Origin: UBA7374 sp049890275
Lineage (GTDB): Bacteria; Verrucomicrobiota; Verrucomicrobiia; Opitutales; Coraliomargaritaceae
NCBI GenBank assembly: GCA_049890275.1
Contig: JBMHBT010000008.1
Span: forward strand, 124,001 to 188,000
Direction of reading: 5' to 3'
DNA: 64,000 nucleotides
The translations under genes and the position numbers were made by a program. The notes beneath the pieces are model-generated. The model ran no database searches and was not told the origin of the DNA. It was given only the letters and a program-made list of their open reading frames with translations. How positions within the stretch are numbered: the first letter of the stretch is position 1; each line of letters opens with the position of its first letter. This document shows, one piece after another, positions 60,609 through 64,000 of this stretch.

Positions 60609-61658
60609 ATGAAGAATTGTCCCCATCGTAAGACTCCACTGATCTCTGCTATCCATCGCCGCGACTTCTTAAAAACTCTAGCAGTTAGCGGAGCCGCTCT
60701 AGGAGTCAACGGCATGACCGCACAAGCGGAACAGTCGGATGCTCTTGGTAAGCAACTGCCACTGCGTCCGCTGGGGAACACTGGAGAGTCGATTACAATG
60801 ATTGGACTCGGCGGCTACCACATCGGACTGGCAGAAGAAAAAGTTGCAGCGGCGACGATTGAGAGTGCGCTCGAAGAAGGCGTGCGCTTCTTCGACACAG
60901 CAGAAGAGTATCAAAAAGGGGAAAGTGAAAAGCGCTACGGCCGTTACCTGATTCCCAAATATCGCGACGATATTTTCCTCATGACCAAGTCGTATTCTCT
61001 TAATGGGAGAACTACCCGCAAACATCTTGAAGAATCTTTAAGGCGATTGGGTACGGAGCAGTTGGATCTATGGCAAATACACAGCATACAATCGATTCAA
61101 GATGTAGACAATCGAATCCGTAATGGAGTGATTGAAGAATTAGTAAAAGCCAAAGAGGAAGGAAAAGTTCGACACATCGGTTTTACCGGGCACTCAAGCC
61201 CGCCTGCACATAAGTATCTAATGGAGAAGTATGGAGACCTCTTCGCCTGTAGTCAGATGGCCATCAATCCGATCGATGTAACGGCAAAGGAAAGCTTCGT
61301 CGCAGATGTACTCCCGGAGCTCCAGCGTCATAACAGCGGTGTGCTGGCAATGAAGTCGCTCGCAGATGGTCGCTTCTTTGACCGAAAAATGTGGAGAAAT
61401 ACAGTCGTATGGGAGAGCGATGATCCAGTTGTTCCCAATTATTTGTCCATCACAGACTGCACAAATTTTGCACTGTCGCTACCGGTTTCCACTCTGATTG
61501 TCGGCGCTGATAATCCAAAATACCTCCGGGAAAAAACAAAGATCGCCCGTGAGCATAAAAAGCTCACTGAATCGGACCGCACCTTGCTCATTGACAAGGT
61601 GGCAGCGTTCGCTGAAGCAGGAAAAGTGGAGTACTACAAAGCGATCAACAAGTCCTAA
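60609..61658 (+). CDS. Aldo/keto reductase with Tat signal peptide
   Basis: A 349-residue protein from ATG 60609. HRRDFLK at residues 16-22 plus a hydrophobic stretch is a twin-arginine signal. The barrel has FFDTAEEYQKGESEKRYG (catalytic Asp and Tyr), MTKSY (Lys) and LWQIHSIQ (His). It is similar in plan to the exported reductase at 26916-27920. It is followed by a cytosolic reductase and a GH105 gene, which suggests a sugar-derived substrate; that is inference. Confidence 0.85.
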   Translation: MKNCPHRKTPLISAIHRRDFLKTLAVSGAALGVNGMTAQAEQSDALGKQLPLRPLGNTGESITMIGLGGYHIGLAEEKVAAATIESALEEGVRFFDTAEEYQKGESEKRYGRYLIPKYRDDIFLMTKSYSLNGRTTRKHLEESLRRLGTEQLDLWQIHSIQSIQDVDNRIRNGVIEELVKAKEEGKVRHIGFTGHSSPPAHKYLMEKYGDLFACSQMAINPIDVTAKESFVADVLPELQRHNSGVLAMKSLADGRFFDRKMWRNTVVWESDDPVVPNYLSITDCTNFALSLPVSTLIVGADNPKYLREKTKIAREHKKLTESDRTLLIDKVAAFAEAGKVEYYKAINKS

Positions 61659-61754
61659 GCTCCAAAGGATTCAACTCCTCTAAAAACCCCATCCCGTAGG
61701 CACCTATGGTTCGAATGACTGAGGCAATAAACGGAAGAAATCCTATCCTTTTTC

Positions 61755-62747
61755 ATGAAATATACATACTTGGGTAAATCCAATCTGCAGGTTAGCACTA
61801 TCTGCCTAGGGACAATGCACTTTGGCCGTGCAACATCGGAAGACGAAGCTTTCCGTATCATGGATCAGGCACTCGATATGGGGATCAACTTTTTCGATAC
61901 AGCCAATGTGTACGGTGAGAATGGTGAAACCGAAAAGATCATAGGTCGCTGGTTCAAACAGGGTGGGAATCGAAGAGAGCGAGTCGTCCTCGCGAGTAAA
62001 GGCTATGGCTGCATGAGCGCGGATGAATGGCCCAATAACGGGGCCGGCTTCTCTACCTACCGTATGCGTCGACATCTGGCTGATTCGTTACAGCGGCTAC
62101 AAACCGACCACATCGACTTATATCAAGTTCATCATTACGATCGCCACGTAACGGGAGAGGAATTCTGGGGAACTTTAGAAGGTTTTGTTAGCCGTGGTGA
62201 TATCAACTACACGGGTAGCAGTAACTTCCCCGGATGGGGTTTAGCCAAATTTCAACTGCTAGCACAGGCCCGTGGCAACCTCGGCCTGATTTCAGAACAA
62301 ACCCAATATAACTTACTCAATCGTGCGCCAGAACTGGAGGTCTTACCGGCTGCCCATGATATGGGTATCGGTATTATGGCTTATATGCCATTGGCAGGCG
62401 GGCTCCTTACCGGGAAGGCGTCCTCCACAGCCGGCTCCAGAACAGCTCAAGTGGAGCAAGAGTATCACTTAAAGATCAATCGCGATCAACAGTTCGAAGC
62501 ATTTTCCAGGTTATGCAAAGAACAGGGTCTAGAGGAAACCTGTGTTGCCATCGCATGGACACTCGCTCGACCCGAAGTATCCACGGCAGTCGTGGGCATC
62601 CGGACATTAGAACACCTCGAGGGCTTGGAAGCAGCAGCTTCACTACAATTAGACTCCGAATTTATGAAGCGTCTGGATGACTTATTTAATATCAACAACG
62701 GCCGACCACTCAAACCAGGTCCGGCACCGGAAGCCTATTCCTGGTAG
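61755..62747 (+). CDS. Aldo/keto reductase (YajO/Tas-like, cytosolic)
   Basis: A 330-residue AKR without a signal peptide. The start YLGKSNLQVSTICLGTMHFG is typical. The catalytic Asp/Tyr lie in FFDTANVYGENGETE, Lys in LASKGYG and His in YQVHHYD. The C-terminal NADP-binding part is ARPEVSTAVVGIRTLEHLEG. Relatives act on sugars and other carbonyls. It follows the Tat-exported reductase by 96 bp and precedes the GH105 gene by 55 bp. Confidence 0.9.
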   Translation: MKYTYLGKSNLQVSTICLGTMHFGRATSEDEAFRIMDQALDMGINFFDTANVYGENGETEKIIGRWFKQGGNRRERVVLASKGYGCMSADEWPNNGAGFSTYRMRRHLADSLQRLQTDHIDLYQVHHYDRHVTGEEFWGTLEGFVSRGDINYTGSSNFPGWGLAKFQLLAQARGNLGLISEQTQYNLLNRAPELEVLPAAHDMGIGIMAYMPLAGGLLTGKASSTAGSRTAQVEQEYHLKINRDQQFEAFSRLCKEQGLEETCVAIAWTLARPEVSTAVVGIRTLEHLEGLEAAASLQLDSEFMKRLDDLFNINNGRPLKPGPAPEAYSW

Positions 62748-62802
62748 TCGATATCGCGGTTCCACCGCACTTCAGCATTTCATCTCTCCACCTCACCAAT
62801 CC

Positions 62803-64000
62803 ATGAAACTGCACCGCTACGTCCTTGTAAGCCTAACCTGGTTTATACTCAGTCCGAGTTATGCAAAAAACCCAACTCCGGATCGCGTTCGAGACCTCAC
62901 TACAAAAGTCGCGGATTGGCAGCTCTCCACTTTTGAAAAGCAACACCAGTACAGAGCCCTTTCTTCATGGGATAAAGAAAGGATCAAAAACAAGGGCTAC
63001 ATACCTCAAAAGTGGCACGATCTCGCATGGCAGAATGGCGCCCTCTATTCCGGGCTCGTACACTTCAGTAAAATCGCCGAAACCCCCCGGAAATACACTG
63101 ACTTCTTAAAAATCATTGGAGAGCGTAACAACTGGAAACTACACAGGCGCCCCTACCATGCAGATGACCATACAGTCGGCCAATTTTACTTGTCGCTGTA
63201 TGAAAAATTTGAAGACGAAGAAATGCTTGCCCCAACTCGCGAGCAATTCGAATGGATTCTGAAGAACCCACGATCCGGATCACTCGAATGGAGTGGTTAC
63301 GGCAAAGATAAAGACCGCACGGATGCACACAAGCGCTGGGGCTGGTGCGATGCGTTGTTCATGGCTCCTCCAGTTTGGGCGCGATTAGCTAAAGTGACCG
63401 GCGATCAACGCTATCTCGAATTCATGCACAGGGAATATTTGGCTAGCTATGATTTGCTCTGGGACACGGAAGACAAACTTTTCTGGCGTGATTCCTCATT
63501 CTTCGGCAAGCGAGAAAGCAATGGTGAAAGTCTCTATTGGGCGCGCGGGAATGGCTGGGTATTCGGCGGTCTTGCGCTGATGATTCCCGACCTCCCTGAG
63601 GACTGGGAGCACCGTCCATTTTACATCGACCTCTTCAAACAGATGGCAGGAAGTATGAAAAACTGCCAACGCCTCGATGGCACATGGAGCATGGGGCTCC
63701 TCGGCGGTGTTGAAGGTTATCCGATCAAAGAAAGCAGCGGCACTTCCTTCAACACCTTCGCGATCACATGGGGGATCAACAACGGGATTTTAGACTCCGA
63801 GACATACGCACCTGTAGTCATAAAAGCATGGAACGCGCTTGAACAATGCGTAACAAGCGAAGGCTTGCTCGGCTATGTCCAACCTGTCGGTGCGGCTCCC
63901 GGAGACTCATTCCCCGATCAATCAGAAGTCTATGGAGTGGGCGCCTTCCTCGCGGCGGGAAAGGAAATATATCAGTTACTGCAAACAAAACCGGGCAGTC
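62803..64000 (+). CDS. GH105/GH88-type unsaturated uronyl hydrolase, 3' end cut by window
   Basis: An open frame from ATG 62803 that runs off the window after 399 codons. A signal peptide of about 21 residues (LSPSYA-KN) implies export. The (alpha/alpha)6 barrel shows YHADDHTVGQFYLSLYE, containing the catalytic Asp region, GWCDALFMAPPVWARLAK, and the family signature YWARGNGWVFGGLALM. Such enzymes remove unsaturated uronic acids from pectin- or ulvan-type oligosaccharides made by lyases. The end region YGVGAFLAAGKEIYQLL suggests only a few residues are missing. Confidence 0.88.
   Translation, partial: MKLHRYVLVSLTWFILSPSYAKNPTPDRVRDLTTKVADWQLSTFEKQHQYRALSSWDKERIKNKGYIPQKWHDLAWQNGALYSGLVHFSKIAETPRKYTDFLKIIGERNNWKLHRRPYHADDHTVGQFYLSLYEKFEDEEMLAPTREQFEWILKNPRSGSLEWSGYGKDKDRTDAHKRWGWCDALFMAPPVWARLAKVTGDQRYLEFMHREYLASYDLLWDTEDKLFWRDSSFFGKRESNGESLYWARGNGWVFGGLALMIPDLPEDWEHRPFYIDLFKQMAGSMKNCQRLDGTWSMGLLGGVEGYPIKESSGTSFNTFAITWGINNGILDSETYAPVVIKAWNALEQCVTSEGLLGYVQPVGAAPGDSFPDQSEVYGVGAFLAAGKEIYQLLQTKPGS

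Overview
The window is a 64 kb, gene-dense (about 90% coding) chromosomal segment of a Gram-negative heterotroph. Gene content points to Verrucomicrobiota, probably a marine Opitutia of the Puniceicoccales/Coraliomargarita type. The clues are a laminarin-type GH81 glucanase with CBM6, a GH105 unsaturated uronyl hydrolase, Tat-exported aldo/keto reductases, an OprP-like porin, a TonB-like protein, a large sodium/solute symporter, and a RibB fused to a cysteine-less GTP-cyclohydrolase-like domain. This assignment is inference from gene content; there is no rRNA gene. The only RNA gene seen is one tRNA-Thr(CGT).

Layout. 0-0.7 kb: the tail of a DUF493-like gene and two divergent small ribbon-helix-helix genes. 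0.7-9 kb: secreted MsrA, a membrane-anchored NUC-fold protein whose catalytic motif is lost, metXW, a subtilase, sixA, a MazG-like pyrophosphohydrolase and mgtE. 9-15.7 kb: a co-directional run of NUDIX, rodA, an RNase E/G, glycerate kinase, a DUF2062 membrane protein and a NamZ-type muramidase. 15.7-24 kb: the tig-clpP-clpX proteostasis operon, two small membrane proteins, a YbgC-like thioesterase, aroK, a bifunctional-nuclease-family protein, a Dus enzyme and a DMT-like transporter. 24-27 kb: nickel-pincer cofactor genes larE and larCB, without larA. 27-32.2 kb: an aldo/keto reductase, sucCD and an SSS symporter. 32.2-33.9 kb: a decayed zone with a lipoprotein gene split by one missing base, a 700-bp gene-free stretch carrying short repeats, and a gene remnant. 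33.9-42 kb: the GH81 glucanase, hrpB and an ABC-F ATPase. 42-50.3 kb: metallophosphoesterase, ribBX, tRNA-Thr, galM, porin, an internally duplicated membrane protein, an RluA-type pseudouridine synthase, a TonB-like protein and maf. 50.3-56.6 kb: nadE, hemL, a conserved protein, dapA, dapB and ruvA in one direction. 56.7-64 kb: fdhD with a YdeP-type molybdoenzyme, glutathione peroxidase, two aldo/keto reductases and a GH105 gene cut by the window edge.

Most of the window is core metabolism and housekeeping. There is no prophage, transposase, CRISPR array or recognisable defence island. The best leads for something unusual are the NUC-fold protein with a replaced DRGH motif, the tandemly duplicated membrane protein at 46.7 kb, the lar set with a three-cysteine LarE and a His-rich undivided LarC, the RibB with a degenerate second domain, and the decayed, repeat-bearing zone at 32.2-33.9 kb.
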